Positions 47,990-58,300 of a stretch of DNA of 64,000 nucleotides are shown here, piece after piece. Under the pieces are notes generated by a model that worked only from the letters and a program-made list of their open reading frames with translations, was not told the DNA's origin and did not search any database. Every line of letters starts with the position of its first letter. The first letter of the stretch is position 1. This DNA comes from Nocardioides sp. Its GTDB lineage: Bacteria > Actinomycetota > Actinomycetes > Propionibacteriales > Nocardioidaceae. The stretch lies in assembly GCA_025924815.1 (NCBI GenBank), contig JAICHQ010000005.1, positions 1 through 64,000 of the forward strand, given 5' to 3'. Made by a program: the position numbers and the translations under genes.

Positions 47990-49114
47990 TCACGACTCCC
48001 GCACCGACGTGTCGACGAACGGCAGCCTGGTGGACACGAAGATCTCGCGGCGGGTGCGCACCTGGACCCCGAGCTCTGCCTCCGGGTCGACGAACGTCGG
48101 CACCAGGGCCATTCCGATCCCCTTCTTCAACGTCGGCGAGAACGTGCCGGACGTGATCTCGCAAAGCGGTACGTCGGGCACCAGGCTCACCATCATCCCC
48201 GGCCGGGGGATGCCGCGCTCGAGTGCGACCAGCCCGCGCAGCAGCCGCTGCGGCCCGTCATCCTTCTCCTTCAGCAGGGCCTCGCGTCCCCAGAAGGCGT
48301 CCTTCTTCCAGCCCACCGCCCAGCCCAGGCGGGCCTGGTTGGGGGTGACGTCGATGGTGATGTCCTGGCCGTGCAGCGGGTAGCCCATCTCGGTGCGCAG
48401 CGTGTCGCGTGCACCGAGGCCGCACGGCAGCATTCCGAACGCGCGGCCCGCCTCCAGGAGCCGGTCCCACAGCGCGCCGGCCACCTGGTCGAGGGCGATC
48501 AGCTCGTAGCCCCGCTCACCGGTGTAGCCGGTGCGGCACACCACGACCCCGGTCTCCTCGAACTCCGCCTCGGTGAAGGACATGTACTCGTGGCCGGACG
48601 GGAGGCCGATCGCGGCGAGGACCTCGTCGGACTTCGTGCCCTGGACCGCCAGCACGGCGTACTGCCGGTGATGGTCGAGCACCTTCACACCCTCCGGAGC
48701 CTGAGCCGAGAGCCGAGCGGCGACCTCGGCGGAGTTGGCCGCGTTGGGGACCAGGAGCACGTGCTCGTCGTCGTGGAAGTAGGCGATCAGGTCGTCGACG
48801 ATGCCGCCGGTCTGCGCGTCGCAGCACAGGGTGTACTGCGCCTTGCCGTGCCCGATCTTGTCGAGGTCGTTGCTCAGCGTCGCGTTGACGTACGCCGCGG
48901 CGCCGGACCCGGTGACCATCAGCTTGCCGAGGTGGCTGACGTCGAAGATGCCCACGGCCTCACGCACGGCCGTGTGCTCGGCGACGACGCCGGAGGAGTA
49001 CTCCAACGGCATCGACCATCCGCCGAACTCCGCGAACTTCGCACCGAGTGCGACGTGCCGGTCGTGCAGCGGCGACTGCAGGAGCGGCGTCCCGGCGGCG
49101 GTCTCCTCTGCCAT
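47990..49114 (-). CDS. gcvT: Aminomethyltransferase (glycine cleavage system T protein)
   Basis: The 374-residue T protein has GGWSMPLEYSSGVVAEH near residue 31-47, VSHLGKLMVTG with the folate-site Asp-Val near 59-69, GYTGERGYEL near 197-206, and the C-terminal RLGWAVGWKKDAFWG block. It transfers the aminomethyl unit from the lipoyl arm of the H protein to tetrahydrofolate. The gcvH and gcvP genes are not in the window. The ATG at 49114 has a -10 seven bases upstream, divergent from pepA. It belongs with the lipoate-dependent genes downstream in this region. Confidence 0.96.
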   Translation of the reverse strand: MAEETAAGTPLLQSPLHDRHVALGAKFAEFGGWSMPLEYSSGVVAEHTAVREAVGIFDVSHLGKLMVTGSGAAAYVNATLSNDLDKIGHGKAQYTLCCDAQTGGIVDDLIAYFHDDEHVLLVPNAANSAEVAARLSAQAPEGVKVLDHHRQYAVLAVQGTKSDEVLAAIGLPSGHEYMSFTEAEFEETGVVVCRTGYTGERGYELIALDQVAGALWDRLLEAGRAFGMLPCGLGARDTLRTEMGYPLHGQDITIDVTPNQARLGWAVGWKKDAFWGREALLKEKDDGPQRLLRGLVALERGIPRPGMMVSLVPDVPLCEITSGTFSPTLKKGIGMALVPTFVDPEAELGVQVRTRREIFVSTRLPFVDTSVRES

Positions 49115-49121
49115 GACCGCG

Positions 49122-49127
49122 AACCTA
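49122..49127 (-). promoter_or_regulatory. Putative leaderless -10 element of gcvT
   Basis: TAGGTT on the minus strand ends 7 nt before the gcvT ATG at 49114. With the pepA element it makes a compact divergent promoter in a 51-bp intergenic region, leaving no room for a riboswitch. Confidence 0.55.
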
Positions 49128-49153
49128 CACCGGCAGCGGCCCGGCTCCGGCCC

Positions 49154-49159
49154 TATCCT
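49154..49159 (+). promoter_or_regulatory. Putative leaderless -10 element of pepA
   Basis: TATCCT on the plus strand ends 6 nt before the GTG at 49166, divergent from the gcvT element. Confidence 0.55.
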
Positions 49160-49165
49160 GCCCCG

Positions 49166-50674
49166 GTGACCACCTACCACCTGCGGGGCGCGAGTCCGGC
49201 CAAGACTCGGGCCGACGCCGTGGTCGTCGGGGCCTGGAAGACCAGGCAGGGTGTCGCCCTGGCCGACGGCGCGGAGGACGTCGCCTCCGCCCTCGGCCGG
49301 TCGCTGCGTCCCCTGCTCAGCACCCTGGGCTTCCTCGGCAAGCCCGGCGAGGTCGCCCGCGTACCGACGGCCGGGAAGCTCGCGACACCGCTGCTGGTTC
49401 TGGTCGGCCTCGGGGAGCGGCCGCGTGACCGCGCGGCCGAGCTCCTCGCCGTACGCCGTGCCGCGGGTGTCGCCGCCCGGTCGACGGCCAACGCCGCATC
49501 GGTCGCCCTGGCCCTCCCCGCCAGCGACCCGGGTCTGGTGCGCAATGTGCTGGAGGGCTACCTGCTCGGCGGCTACGCCTTCTCGCGCTACCGGTCCACG
49601 AGCCCCGACCAGCGGGCCGGCACCGTCAGCGTCCTCAGCTCCGTGGCCCGCCGCCAGGAGGCGACGTCGGCGTTCGAGGAGGCGCAGGTCGTGGCTCGGG
49701 CCGTCCATGGGGTCCGCGACTGGGTCAACACCCCGGCCGGAGACCTCACCCCTCCGCTCTTCGCCGCGGAGATCGCGAAGGCGACCAAGGGCACCCCGGT
49801 CAAGGCGACCGTCCTGGACGAGGCGAAGCTCGCAGAGCTGGGCTGCGGCGGGCTGCTCGGGGTGGGCGGCGGGTCGAGCGCACCCCCGCGGCTGGTGGAG
49901 CTGCGCTACTCCCCCGCCGACGCGGTCGCCCATCTGGCCCTGGTCGGCAAGGGCATCACCTTCGACTCCGGCGGTCTCAGCATCAAGACCGCAGCCGGCA
50001 TGGAGACGATGAAGTGCGACATGGCCGGAGCCGCGACCGTCATCCAGGCGACGCTGGCGATCGCCCGGCTCGGCCTGCCGGTGCGGGTCACGGCGTACGC
50101 CTGCCTGGCCGAGAACATGGTCTCGGGCAGCTCGATGCGCCCCGGCGACGTCCTCACGATCTACGGCGGCACGACGGTCGAGGTCCTCAACACCGACGCC
50201 GAGGGGCGCCTGGTGCTGGCCGACGGGCTCGTCCGCGCGGTGGAGCAGGAGCCCGACGTGATCATCGACGTGGCGACCCTGACCGGTCACATGATGACGG
50301 CGCTCGGCGGCCGGGTGGGTGCGGTCTTCGGCAGCGACGAGGTCGTGGAGTCCCTGGTGGAGGCCGGCCGGGAGTCGGGCGAGAGGCACTGGCCGATGCC
50401 GATGCCGCAGGACGTCGTGGACCGGGTGCACGCCAGCCAGATCGCCGACCTCGCCCAGCACGACTGGATCCGTTGGGGCGGCGGACTGTTCGCCGCCGCC
50501 TTCCTGCGCGAGTTCACCGGGCAGCGACCCTGGGGTCACCTCGACATCGCCGGTCCCGGGTTCCACAAGGGGGCCGCCGCCGGAGACTGGACCACCGGCG
50601 GGACCGGCTTCGGCCTCACCACCCTGGTCGACTACGCGCGCGGTCTCAGCGCTCCCGCTGCTTCTGGCGTCTGA
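49166..50674 (+). CDS. pepA: Leucyl aminopeptidase
   Basis: The 502-residue M17 enzyme has an N-terminal regulatory domain (~1-170) and a C-terminal catalytic domain. The metal-binding NTDAEGRL motif lies near residue 346-353, with GKGITFDSGGLSIK (Lys, Asp) near 262 and MKCDMAGAA near 282-290. It hydrolyses N-terminal residues of peptides with two metal ions. The GTG at 49166 is set by TATCCT six bases upstream. Its 3' end overlaps the small convergent gene by 29 bp. Confidence 0.96.
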   Translation: MTTYHLRGASPAKTRADAVVVGAWKTRQGVALADGAEDVASALGRSLRPLLSTLGFLGKPGEVARVPTAGKLATPLLVLVGLGERPRDRAAELLAVRRAAGVAARSTANAASVALALPASDPGLVRNVLEGYLLGGYAFSRYRSTSPDQRAGTVSVLSSVARRQEATSAFEEAQVVARAVHGVRDWVNTPAGDLTPPLFAAEIAKATKGTPVKATVLDEAKLAELGCGGLLGVGGGSSAPPRLVELRYSPADAVAHLALVGKGITFDSGGLSIKTAAGMETMKCDMAGAATVIQATLAIARLGLPVRVTAYACLAENMVSGSSMRPGDVLTIYGGTTVEVLNTDAEGRLVLADGLVRAVEQEPDVIIDVATLTGHMMTALGGRVGAVFGSDEVVESLVEAGRESGERHWPMPMPQDVVDRVHASQIADLAQHDWIRWGGGLFAAAFLREFTGQRPWGHLDIAGPGFHKGAAAGDWTTGGTGFGLTTLVDYARGLSAPAASGV

Positions 50675-51011
50675 TGTACTCACGCATCCGGGTCGGGATC
50701 CCCACGACGCCTGCCTCGTACGCCGCGATGCCGCGCCGCTGGCAGAAGGCGTAGGCCCACTCGGCCGAGGGCACCCTGCGGCGGGTGAACTCACCGTCCC
50801 AGGCCACCAGGAGCAGGGTCACGTCGCTCACGGCCGTGCGCGGCTCGACGAATCCCTCGACGCCCTCCCGGCTGGTCACGAAGCTCTCGAGGTGCTGCTC
50901 GTCCTCGCCGGAGGAGGCCCGTACACGCGTCGACCCCGTGCGCGCGGTGTCCCCGCCGGGGCGGCGGAACCGCTGTCCGCGACCGCGTCCGAAGAGTCTC
51001 ATGAAGGCCAT
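50646..51011 (-). CDS. Small hypothetical protein
   Basis: The 121-residue protein has a basic N-terminus (MAFMRLFGRGRGQRFRRPGG), a central ESFVTSREGVEGFVEPRTAV segment, and a C-terminal RRRVPSAEWAYAFCQRRGIAAYEAG block that resembles a small alpha/beta domain. Similar short proteins occur between pepA and lpd in Nocardioides-like genomes. I do not know the family. The start could also be the ATG at 51002. It is convergent with pepA and divergent from lpd. Confidence 0.6.
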   Translation of the reverse strand: MAFMRLFGRGRGQRFRRPGGDTARTGSTRVRASSGEDEQHLESFVTSREGVEGFVEPRTAVSDVTLLLVAWDGEFTRRRVPSAEWAYAFCQRRGIAAYEAGVVGIPTRMREYIRRQKQRER

Positions 51012-51078
51012 GATGCCTGGTGCCTGGCAGCCTTGCCCTCCTTGTGGACGGCGTGGCAAAGAGTGCAAGGATGACGGG

Positions 51079-52476
51079 GTGACCGACGGCGAGTTCGACG
51101 TACTCATCCTCGGGGCTGGTTCCGGTGGCTATGCCTGTGCGCTCCGCGCGGCCCAGCTCGGCCTCTCGGTGGGGCTGGTCGAGAAGGGCAGCCTCGGCGG
51201 TACCTGTCTCCACGTCGGCTGCATCCCGACCAAGGCCCTCCTGCACGCGGCCGAGATCGCCGACCAGACCCGTGAGTCCGCCCGGTTCGGCGTGAGCGCC
51301 ACGCTCGAGGGCATCGACATGGCCGGCGTCAACTCCTACCAGGACAAGGTCGTCTCGCGGCTGTTCAAGGGCCTCACCGGCCTGATCAAGGGGCGCGGCA
51401 TCACCGTGATCGAGGGCTCCGGGCGCATGAGCGGCCCGCACCAGGTGACCGTGGTCCCGTCCGACTCGACCGACGAGACGACGTACACCGGCAGGCACCT
51501 CGTGCTCGCCTCGGGGTCCTACAGCCGGTCCCTGCCCGGGCTCGACATCGACGGCGAGCGGGTGCTGACCTCCGAGCACGCGCTGCGCCTCGACCGGGTC
51601 CCGTCGTCGGTCGTCGTGCTGGGCGGTGGTGTGATCGGCTGCGAGTTCGCCAGTGTCTGGGCCAGCTTCGGCGCCCGGGTCACGATCGTCGAGGCGCTCC
51701 CCCGGCTGGTCCCGGTCGAGGACGAGGCGTCGTCCCAGGCCCTCGAGCGCGCGTTCCGCAAGCGCAAGATCGAGGTGCGCACCGGCACCCCGTTCCAGAG
51801 CGTCAAGGTCACCGACGACGGTGTGGCGGTGACCGTCGACGGCGGTGACCTGATCGAGGCCGAGCTGCTGCTCGTGGCGGTCGGTCGCGGCCCCACCACC
51901 GACGGGCTCGGCTACGACGAGCAGGGGATCGCGATGGAACGCGGCTTCGTGCTCGCCGACGAGCGCTGTCGCACCAACCTCGACGGCGTCTACGCCGTGG
52001 GCGACATCGTGCCGGGGCTGCAGCTGGCCCACCGAGGCTTCCAACAGGGCATCTTCGTCGCCGAGGAGATCGCCGGCCTCGGGCCGGCGGTGATCGACGA
52101 GGCCGGCATTCCGCGGGTCACCTACAGCCACCCCGAGGTCGCCTCCGTCGGCCTGGACGAGGCCGCCGCGCGCGCAGCCCTGGGCGACGACGCCGTCGAG
52201 ACCGTGACCTTCGACCTCGGCGGCAACGGCAAGAGCCAGATCCTGATGACGCAGGGGTTCGTGAAGCTCGTGCGACAGAAGGACGGGCCGGTCGTCGGCG
52301 TCCACATGGTCGGCGACCGGGTCGGAGAGCTCATCGGCGAGGCCCAGCTGATCTACAACTGGGAGGCCCACGCCGAGGACGTCGCCCCGCTCGTGCACGC
52401 CCACCCCACCCAGAACGAAGCTCTCGGCGAGGCCCACCTGGCCCTGGCCGGCAAGCCGCTGCACGCCCATTCTTGA
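51079..52476 (+). CDS. lpd: Dihydrolipoyl dehydrogenase (E3)
   Basis: The 465-residue flavoprotein has FAD loop LGAGSGGYACALRA near 11-24, redox pair GGTCLHVGC (Cys43 and Cys48), NAD loop VVVLGGGVIGCEFAS near 177-191, and the C-terminal His-Pro HAHPTQNEAL active site near 444-453. E3 reoxidises dihydrolipoyl groups of SucB, the pyruvate complex and GcvH. GTG start at 51079 with AAGGATGAC upstream. sucB follows after 48 bp, so the two may be transcribed together. Confidence 0.97.
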   Translation: MTDGEFDVLILGAGSGGYACALRAAQLGLSVGLVEKGSLGGTCLHVGCIPTKALLHAAEIADQTRESARFGVSATLEGIDMAGVNSYQDKVVSRLFKGLTGLIKGRGITVIEGSGRMSGPHQVTVVPSDSTDETTYTGRHLVLASGSYSRSLPGLDIDGERVLTSEHALRLDRVPSSVVVLGGGVIGCEFASVWASFGARVTIVEALPRLVPVEDEASSQALERAFRKRKIEVRTGTPFQSVKVTDDGVAVTVDGGDLIEAELLLVAVGRGPTTDGLGYDEQGIAMERGFVLADERCRTNLDGVYAVGDIVPGLQLAHRGFQQGIFVAEEIAGLGPAVIDEAGIPRVTYSHPEVASVGLDEAAARAALGDDAVETVTFDLGGNGKSQILMTQGFVKLVRQKDGPVVGVHMVGDRVGELIGEAQLIYNWEAHAEDVAPLVHAHPTQNEALGEAHLALAGKPLHAHS

Positions 52477-52524
52477 CCCAGCCCGACCACACGACCGGAA
52501 ACCAGACAGGAAGATCCCCCTCAC

Positions 52525-54333
52525 ATGGCCACCGAAGTCAACCTCCCCGAGCTCGGCGAATCCGTCACCGAAGGCACGGTCACCCGATGGCTGAAGCAGG
52601 TCGGTGACCAGGTGGCGGTCGACGAACCGCTGCTCGAGGTCTCGACCGACAAGGTCGACACCGAGATCCCCTCACCCGTGGCCGGGACCCTGCTTGAGAT
52701 CAGGGCCGCCGAGGACGAGACGGTCGACGTCGGCGCGGTGCTCGCCGTGATCGGCGCGGCCGACGAGTCCACCGGCGGTGGCGCCGGTGCAGGTTCCGGC
52801 GACGACCAGCCCGAGCAGGAGACCGTGCCGGAGCAGGCTCAGGCCACCCGGACGCCGCTGGACGAGGAGAAGGTCGAGCGCGACCAGGCCCACGACCAGG
52901 CCGAGCAGGCCGACATCCCCGACGAGCAGCCGGCTGCTGCCGAGCAGCCCTCGGAGTCGCCGGGCGAGCAGACCGTCGTTCGGCTCCCCGAGCTCGGCGA
53001 GTCGGTGACCGAGGGCACCGTGACCCGCTGGCTGAAGCAGGTGGGCGACCAGGTCGGGGCCGACGAGTCGCTCCTGGAGGTGTCCACCGACAAGGTCGAC
53101 ACCGAGATCCCCAGTCCCGCAGCGGGCACGCTGCTGGAGATCAAGGTCCAGGAGGACGAGACCGTCGACGTCGGTGCCGAGCTGGCCGTGATCGGTTCGG
53201 GCGAGGCTCCCAGCAAGCCGGACGACTCCGGCCAGTCGGCGCCCCAGGCCGAGCCCGAGCCCGAAGCGGAGCCGGAGCCCGAGCCGGCGCCGGAGCCCGA
53301 GCCGGAGCCCGAGCCGGCGCCCGAGCCGGAGCCGGAGCCGGAGCCGGAGCCCTCGCCGCCGGCGACCGAGTCGGCTCCCTCCGGCGGCCGCGACTCCTCG
53401 GCGTACGTCACCCCACTGGTCCGCAAGATGGCCGCTCAGCACGGGGTCGATCTCGCCACCCTCGCTGGGACCGGCGTCGGTGGTCGCATCCGCAAGCAGG
53501 ACGTACTGGCAGCCGCCGAGAAGCAGGGCACCGACACCACGCCCACCCAGCCGGCGGCGGCCGCAGCAGCTGCCGCCGAGCCGGCGCCGACCGCCGCCCC
53601 GGCCGCTTCGGTGCCGTCGCCGCTGCGCGGCAAGACCGAGCCGATGTCCCGGCTGCGGAAGGTGATCGCCCAGCGGATGGTCGAGTCGCTGCAGGTCAGT
53701 GCCCAGCTGACCACGGTGGTCGAGGTCGACGTGACCGCGATCTCGCGGCTGCGCGACGCGGTCAAGGCCGAGTTCGCGACGCGCGAGGGGGTGAAGCTGT
53801 CCTACCTGCCGTTCTTCGCCAAGGCGGCCGTCGACGCGCTCAAGGCCCACCCGAGCCTGAACGCCGCGATCGACGTCGAGAAGGGCGAGATCACCTACTA
53901 CGACCGTGAGAACCTCGCGGTCGCCGTCGACACCGAGCGTGGACTGCTGACCCCGGTGATCAAGGAGGCCGGGGACCTCTCGATCGCGGGGCTGGCCCGC
54001 AAGATCGCCGACGTGGCCGAGCGCACCCGGACCAACAAGATCACCCCGGACGAGCTGTCGGGGGGCACCTTCACGCTGACCAACACCGGCAGTCGTGGAG
54101 CGCTGTTCGACACCCCGATCATCAACCAGCCCCAGGTCGCCATACTCGGCACCGGGTCGGTGGTGAAGCGGGCGGTCGTGATCGACGACCCCAACCTCGG
54201 CGAGACGATCGCGGTGCGCCAGATGGTCTACCTCGCCCTGACCTACGACCACAGGTTGGTCGACGGTGCCGACGCGGCGCGCTTCCTCGGTGACGTGAAG
54301 GCGCGGCTCGAGGCCGGGCAGTTCGAGGTCTGA
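52525..54333 (+). CDS. sucB: Dihydrolipoamide acyltransferase E2 with two lipoyl domains (2-oxoglutarate dehydrogenase type)
   Basis: The 602-residue E2 has two near-identical lipoyl domains. Lys43 and Lys190 are each in a [11 protein letters not shown] motif. A long Pro/Glu linker of EPEP repeats lies near 232-277, followed by a peripheral-subunit binding domain ([20 protein letters not shown] near 293-312) and a catalytic domain (~370-600) with [13 protein letters not shown] near 576-588. In actinobacteria such proteins serve the 2-oxoglutarate and sometimes the pyruvate complex. ATG at 52525 is preceded by AGGAAGA. The lipoyl cofactor comes from lipB and lipA in the same region. Confidence 0.96.
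   Translation: MATEVNLPELGESVTEGTVTRWLKQVGDQVAVDEPLLEVSTDKVDTEIPSPVAGTLLEIRAAEDETVDVGAVLAVIGAADESTGGGAGAGSGDDQPEQETVPEQAQATRTPLDEEKVERDQAHDQAEQADIPDEQPAAAEQPSESPGEQTVVRLPELGESVTEGTVTRWLKQVGDQVGADESLLEVSTDKVDTEIPSPAAGTLLEIKVQEDETVDVGAELAVIGSGEAPSKPDDSGQSAPQAEPEPEAEPEPEPAPEPEPEPEPAPEPEPEPEPEPSPPATESAPSGGRDSSAYVTPLVRKMAAQHGVDLATLAGTGVGGRIRKQDVLAAAEKQGTDTTPTQPAAAAAAAAEPAPTAAPAASVPSPLRGKTEPMSRLRKVIAQRMVESLQVSAQLTTVVEVDVTAISRLRDAVKAEFATREGVKLSYLPFFAKAAVDALKAHPSLNAAIDVEKGEITYYDRENLAVAVDTERGLLTPVIKEAGDLSIAGLARKIADVAERTRTNKITPDELSGGTFTLTNTGSRGALFDTPIINQPQVAILGTGSVVKRAVVIDDPNLGETIAVRQMVYLALTYDHRLVDGADAARFLGDVKARLEAGQFEV
53250..53352 (+). repeat. Low-complexity GAGCCS hexamer repeat inside sucB
   Basis: About 100 bp of imperfect GAGCCC/GAGCCG/GCGCCG units encode the EPEP linker between the second lipoyl domain and the E3-binding domain. 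It is coding sequence, not a separate element. Such linkers keep the lipoyl arms mobile. Confidence 0.8.
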
Positions 54334-54347
54334 GGAGAGACGACCCC

Positions 54348-55247
54348 TTGCACATCGTCGTCGGTGGCGCCTCGGGCTTCCTGGGGCGCCACCTGATCGC
54401 CTCCCTGCGAGCGCAGGGCCACAGCACGACGTCCTTGGTACGCCGTGCGCCGGAGGCCGACGCCGAGTCCCAGTGGGACCCGGCGGCCGGGCGGATCGTC
54501 GCCCAGGTGATCGAGGACGCCGACGTGGTCGTCAACGTGGCCGGCAGCCCCACCATCGGCATCCCCTACTCGAAGCGGTGGGCCACCAACCTGCGCGAGT
54601 CGAGGGTGACGACCACCCGCACGCTCGCCGAGGCCGTCGCCGCCTCGGAGCGGAAGCCCGCCTTCCTGGCCGGGAACGCGGTTGCGATCTACGGCGACCA
54701 CGGCGACGCGGAGGTGACCGAGGCCGGGGACAGCCGCGGCCACGCGCTGATGACCGAGGTGACCCGGGCGTGGGAGGCGGCGGCCCAGCCGGCCGTCCGG
54801 GCCGGCGCCCGTGTGTGTGTGCTGCGGACGTCGCCGGTGATGGACCGCGAGTCCGAGCCGCTGCGCATGCTCCGTCGGATCTTCGGCCTCGGCCTGGGCG
54901 GCAGGATCGGCAGCGGGGAGCAGCACTTCCCGATGGTCTCCTTGCGCGACTGGCTCGGCGGGGTGCTCCATCTGGTCGAGCATCCGGACGCGCAGGGTCC
55001 GTTCAACCTCTGCTGCCCCCAGACTCCCACGAACGCCGAGTTCACCCGGGCGCTCGCTCGCGCGTTGGGCCGACCGGCGTTCGTGCCCGTCCCGGCCCCG
55101 GCGATCCGGCTGGGAGCCGGCCCGCTCGCCCCCGAGCTCCTCGGCTCGGTCAACCTGGTGCCCCAGGCCCTGACCGCCGCGGGCTACGAGTTCCGCGACC
55201 GCGACGTCACCGCGGTCCTCGCCGCCGGGCTGGCAGGCTTGCGTTAA
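54348..55247 (+). CDS. TIGR01777-family NAD(P)-binding epimerase (SDR39U1-like)
   Basis: The 299-residue extended short-chain dehydrogenase has the VGGASGFLGRHL Rossmann motif near residue 4-15. It has the family markers AGSPTIGIPYSKRW near 66-79, SRVTTTRTLAEAV near 84-96, and a FPMVSLRDWLGGVLH segment near 200-214. It is the usual neighbour of lipB in actinobacteria (Rv2216 type) and has no proven reaction. The TTG at 54348 is preceded by a GAGGAGAG site eight bases upstream, which decides this start. Confidence 0.9.
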   Translation: MHIVVGGASGFLGRHLIASLRAQGHSTTSLVRRAPEADAESQWDPAAGRIVAQVIEDADVVVNVAGSPTIGIPYSKRWATNLRESRVTTTRTLAEAVAASERKPAFLAGNAVAIYGDHGDAEVTEAGDSRGHALMTEVTRAWEAAAQPAVRAGARVCVLRTSPVMDRESEPLRMLRRIFGLGLGGRIGSGEQHFPMVSLRDWLGGVLHLVEHPDAQGPFNLCCPQTPTNAEFTRALARALGRPAFVPVPAPAIRLGAGPLAPELLGSVNLVPQALTAAGYEFRDRDVTAVLAAGLAGLR

Positions 55248-55286
55248 GCCACCCGTCCCGAACGGGGCGATCCGAAATTGAGAGGC

Positions 55287-55300
55287 GACCGTCGACGGTC
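55287..55300. promoter_or_regulatory. 14-bp perfect palindrome upstream of the fused ABC exporter
   Basis: GACCGTCGACGGTC is its own reverse complement. It lies between a TTGAGA (55278-55283) and a TACCGT (55306-55311), the latter ending 10 nt before the GTG. It is placed where an operator could control this exporter. No regulator gene is next to it. Confidence 0.4.
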
Positions 55301-55321
55301 CGACGTACCGTCGCAAGAGCC

Positions 55322-58300
55322 GTGACTACGACCGATCTCGCTCCCACCGACGCACGCCCGACGACCACCCGGCCGCGGGTGCCCGACGGGCGTACGCCGG
55401 TCACCTGGCACCGGATGAAGTCTCCGCTGGCGGGCATGTCGATCGTCTTCTCGTTCATCAGCGCGGTCGGGATGTCGCTGGGTTCGGTGATCGCGGGACA
55501 CCTCGCCCAGAATCCGACCAGTCGCCTGGTGGAGCTGCTCGCCCTCTGCGTCGTCGGCGGCTCGCTGCTGGACACGATCGGCCGCACCGTCTGGGCCGGG
55601 CTCGTCGACAGGGCCGAGGGGCGGCTGCGCGCAGACCTGCTCGACGCGGCGATGGCGCAACCACTTTCGGAGCTCAGCGAGCAGGCCGTGGGCGAGATGC
55701 TCGACCGCATCGACGACGACACCCACGAGGTCGGCACCCTGCTCCGGCAGAACATCTGGATGGTCGTCCGCGTCGGCATGGCCGCCGGTCCCCTCTGGAT
55801 CGTCGGCGGGCTGACCTGGTGGCCGGCGTTCGTCCTGTTCCCCGTGACCGGCGCCGGCGCGCTGCTGCTGGTCAAGCGCATGCTGCCGCGTCTGGCCGAG
55901 CTGAAGGTCTTCGAGGAGATGGCGTGGACCGACCACGCGGCCGCGATGGAGGAAGGGGTGGCGGCCCGCGACGACCTCCGCACGAGCCTGGGTCAGCCCT
56001 ATGTGATGCGACGCTCCACCGAGCTCGCCGGCCAGATCCACCGCCGCTTCGCCGACGTCGTGTCGCTCGAGGCGGGCATCGGACGGCGCACGGGCGTGCT
56101 CCTGCACGGCGTCCTCGCGGCCACGGCGCTCGTCGGAGTCCTCCTGGTCGTGGACAACCGTCTGTCGACGGCGTCGCTGGTGACGCTGTTCTTGGTGACC
56201 ACCATGTTCGTCGGTCAGGTCGACCAGCTGGCCCGGCACATTCCGGACCTGCAGGAGGGTCTCGGGGCCGTGATCCGGCTGCGTCAGCTGATGGCCTCCG
56301 ACCCCGAACCCGAGGGCGGGCTCGACCTGCCCGAGGGCCCTCTGTCGGTGCGATTCGACGGCCTCCACTTCGCCTACGAGCACGGCACGTTCGCGCTCTC
56401 GGGCGTCGATCTGACCGTGCCGGCCGGTACGACGTGCGCGCTGGTCGGCCGCACCGGATCCGGCAAGTCCACCCTAGCCTCGCTGGTCTCCCGTGCGGTC
56501 GAGCCCGAGCCCGGGTCACTGCTGCTCGGTGGCGTCGACGTGCGCGACCTCGAGCTCCAGCAGCTGCGGGCCTCGGTCGGGGTCGTCACCCAGCGCACCG
56601 AGATCCTGGCGGGAACCCTGGCGGAGAACATCACGCTGTTCGCCGGCCTCCCCCGCCCGGTGATCGAGGGCGCCGTCGCCGAGCTCGGCCTCTCGGCCTG
56701 GGTCGCAGGGCTCCCCCACGGGCTCGACACCGTGCTCGGGCCGGGCGGCACCAGCCTGTCGGCGGGCGAGGAGCAGCTGGTCGCCTTCGCGCGGTTGCTG
56801 GTGCGCGACGTGCGGGTGGTGGTCCTCGACGAGGCGACCGCCCGTATGGACCCGCTCACCGAGGCACGGGTCGTGAGTGCCGCCGACCGCCTGCTCGCCG
56901 GGCGCACCGGCATCCTCGTGGCCCACCGACTCTCGACCACCGAGCGTGCCGAGCAGGTGGCGGTCCTCGACGGCGGCAGGGTGGTGCAGAGCGGGCCCCG
57001 CGAGGTCCTTGCCGCCCGGCCGGGCGCGTTCCGCGACCTGCTGGACGCCAGTGCCCGCGAGTCCGCCCTCGGTGGAATCGATGGGGACGGACTCGCGGGG
57101 ACCGACGCCGACCCCGATGAGCACGACCTGACCAGCGCTGCCGTCGGCACCCAGCGCCGCACCGGCGCTCCGCCAGCGAGTCCCGACCTTCAGCCGCTGC
57201 CGAGCCTCACCCGCGCGACCACGAGCGCCCTGTTCATCGAGCCACAGTGGGGCCTGGTCGGGATGGCGATCTTCCTGGTCTCGGCGCTCACCGGTGCCTT
57301 CGGCGCCATGACCGGCTGGATCTGGGGCCACGCCGTCGCCGACCTCCAGCAGGGTCAGCGACCGGTGCTGCTCGTGGCGCTCCTCATCGTCTCGCTGATC
57401 GGCTCGCCCCTGCTGCTCGCGGTGGCCATCCGGCGCTACCCGCAGTGGTGGATCTCGGTGATGCTGCGGGCACGCACGCGAGTCCTGCACGGGCAGACCA
57501 GCACCCACCGGCTCGAGCGCACCCCGCCGGGCGAGGTCGTTGCCCGCACCATGGACGCCGACCGGATGGCGCGGTACGCCGACCGCTGGGTCGACTTCCT
57601 CAACGGCCTCGCGATCGCGGTGATCACGGCGGTCGTGGCCGGCACCGCGCTGGCGGGCGGCATCCTGCTGGCCGTGATGACGGCCTCTGCCGTGGCCTCG
57701 TCGTTCGGACGGCGCGTCGCCGGCCGCTCGGCAGCGGCTTCCTCGGCGGCCCGGGCCAGGTTCGGCCGGTCCCTGGTGTCCTCGCTCGACTCGATCCGCA
57801 CGGTCAAGCTCGCCGCGGCCACCCCTGCCGTCCACCGCCACCTGCGCGGGGTCGACGGCGGACGCGTGGAGGCCGCCGTCCGCGAGCACCGCGTGCAGGC
57901 GATGCTCGACGGTGTCCCGATCGTGATGGTGCAGGTGGGTGTCGTAGCTGCCTGGGCGATCCTCGCGGCCGGGTGGTGGGGACTGGCCACTGCGCTGATG
58001 GTCGCGGGGGCGGTCAACGGCTTCGACTGGTTCGGCCGGGTCGCCGGATCGGTGATCACCGAGGCGCCGGGGGTGCGAGCGTGGCTGCATGCGACCAGCC
58101 GGCTCGCGGGCGGCGGCGACCTGATGCACCTGCCCGAGGGCGTGCATCTCGTCGATGGCATCGCCCCCGACCCTGCACCGCAGCCGTACGACCCGCTCAC
58201 CGAGCTGCGCCTGACCGGTCTGACGGCCGTCCATGACGACGGGACGATCGGCGTCAGCGACGTCGACCTCGAGCTGGTGCCCGGCGAGCTGGTGCTGCTG

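Noticed and set aside
49115-49165. A glycine riboswitch upstream of gcvT.
   Set aside because: The intergenic space is only 51 bp and the -10 hexamer ends seven bases from the start codon, leaving no leader RNA.
53250-53352. Repeats in sucB that could be mistaken for a tandem or CRISPR-like array.
   Set aside because: The units are contiguous 6-bp coding repeats of an EP linker, without spacers or a cas gene.
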